Assembly: GCF_900457465.1 (NCBI RefSeq)
Contig: NZ_UAUU01000002.1
Span: forward strand, 930,001-994,000
DNA length: 64,000 nt
From: Sphingobacterium multivorum
Lineage (GTDB): Bacteria > Bacteroidota > Bacteroidia > Sphingobacteriales > Sphingobacteriaceae
Direction of reading: 5' to 3'
Under the pieces are notes generated by a model. The model was not told where the DNA came from. It worked only from the letters and a program-made list of their open reading frames with translations, and ran no database searches. Below, piece after piece: positions 63,698-64,000 of this stretch. The translations under genes were made by a program, and so were the position numbers. Position 1 is the first letter of the stretch; every line of letters begins with the position of its first letter.

Positions 63698-64000
63698 ATA
63701 CTATCTTTTCTAACATGGCGATATAGAGATCGATCCCTGCTCTAATTTCATCGATATAGATGAACTCATCCGCCATATGCGACCGAGCGCTATCACCAGG
63801 CCCCAACTTCAGAGAAGGGACAGGAATAAGAGCCTGATCGCTCATCGTCGGCGATCCATATACCTTACGCCCCAGGACAACACCTGCTTTGACAATTGGA
63901 TGCGTTTCAGGAATAGAAGAAGACTTCAGACGCGTCGATCTCGCTGTGACCTCTGATTTTACATGAGACTTGATAATATCCAACGTCTCTTCATTCGAAT
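63696..64000 (-). CDS. M20-family deacylase, ArgE-like (partial, N-terminus off window)
   Basis: The last 100 codons of an M20 metallopeptidase-family protein enter from the right edge. VYGSPTMSDQALI, VPSLKLGPGDSARSHMADEF and IYIDEIRAGIDLYIAMLEKI match the C-terminus of ArgE/DapE-type deacylases, including the late metal-binding His of ARSHMADEFI. In this context N-acylornithine deacetylase (argE) is the best guess. The internal TTG at 63981-63983 is not the start, because the frame continues to the window edge. Confidence 0.8.
   Translation of the reverse strand, partial: SNEETLDIIKSHVKSEVTARSTRLKSSSIPETHPIVKAGVVLGRKVYGSPTMSDQALIPVPSLKLGPGDSARSHMADEFIYIDEIRAGIDLYIAMLEKIV

Noticed and set aside
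63981..63983. TTG as the start of the ArgE-like gene
   Set aside because: The frame remains open to the window edge and the protein is clearly only a C-terminal part.

Overview
The window is a 64 kb stretch of an AT-rich Bacteroidota chromosome. Protein content and gene style (HemC-HemD fusion, DUF4252 proteins, S9A oligopeptidase B, di-haem SdhC with SdhAB, DUF2027 protein) point to Sphingobacteriaceae, most likely Sphingobacterium or a close relative; this is inference from family resemblance, not a database match. Many gene starts are preceded by the Bacteroidota promoter element TAnnTTTG, sometimes with TTTG or TTG 19-21 bases upstream. No rRNA, tRNA, CRISPR array or prophage was seen. 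The only clear mobile element is one IS5-like insertion sequence.

Layout. 1-3.5 kb: partial dGTPase gene, galM with a probable 5' frameshift, argH. 3.5-8.3 kb: a likely small RNA, then rbfA-aat-aminotransferase-DUF2027 and two membrane proteins. 8.5-14.1 kb: haem cluster hemA, hemCD fusion, hemB, hemL (C5 pathway to uroporphyrinogen III). 14.2-16.5 kb: ECF sigma factor, anti-sigma-like protein and two DUF4252 proteins. 16.8-22.7 kb: lipoprotein, DUF3472-like protein, LytS/LytTR two-component pair, intradiol-dioxygenase-like lipoprotein and a cupin. 23-26.5 kb: arginine operon (GNAT acyltransferase, argG, argC) behind a long leader that encodes an arginine-rich 44-residue peptide. 26.7-40.7 kb: oligopeptidase B, subtilase, nth, recA, two phosphoesterases, pruA, msrA, sod, tadA-csaA-CsbD-like operon, outer-membrane beta-barrel. 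40.8-44.4 kb: sdhCAB. 44.5-50 kb: 1251-residue NtrY-like histidine kinase, then the IS. 50-64 kb: envelope genes (gmd, lipocalin-like lipoprotein, two UPF0104 proteins, SDR, hydrolase, a DUF2089/PH-like/Yip1-like operon, plsC, a frameshifted GT2), ruvC, a kinase-like unknown, an Lrp regulator and a partial ArgE-like gene.

The most interesting signal is the arginine leader: a promoter element, then an ORF whose last ten residues contain four Arg, then a hairpin overlapping its stop codon, all upstream of arginine biosynthesis genes. This looks like ribosome-mediated attenuation, little described in this phylum. Others are a promoter-to-terminator sRNA candidate before rbfA, a 29/33-identical promoter shared by rbfA and nth, palindromes in the DUF2089/plsC divergent promoter, and a cluster of single-base frameshifts that may be assembly errors.
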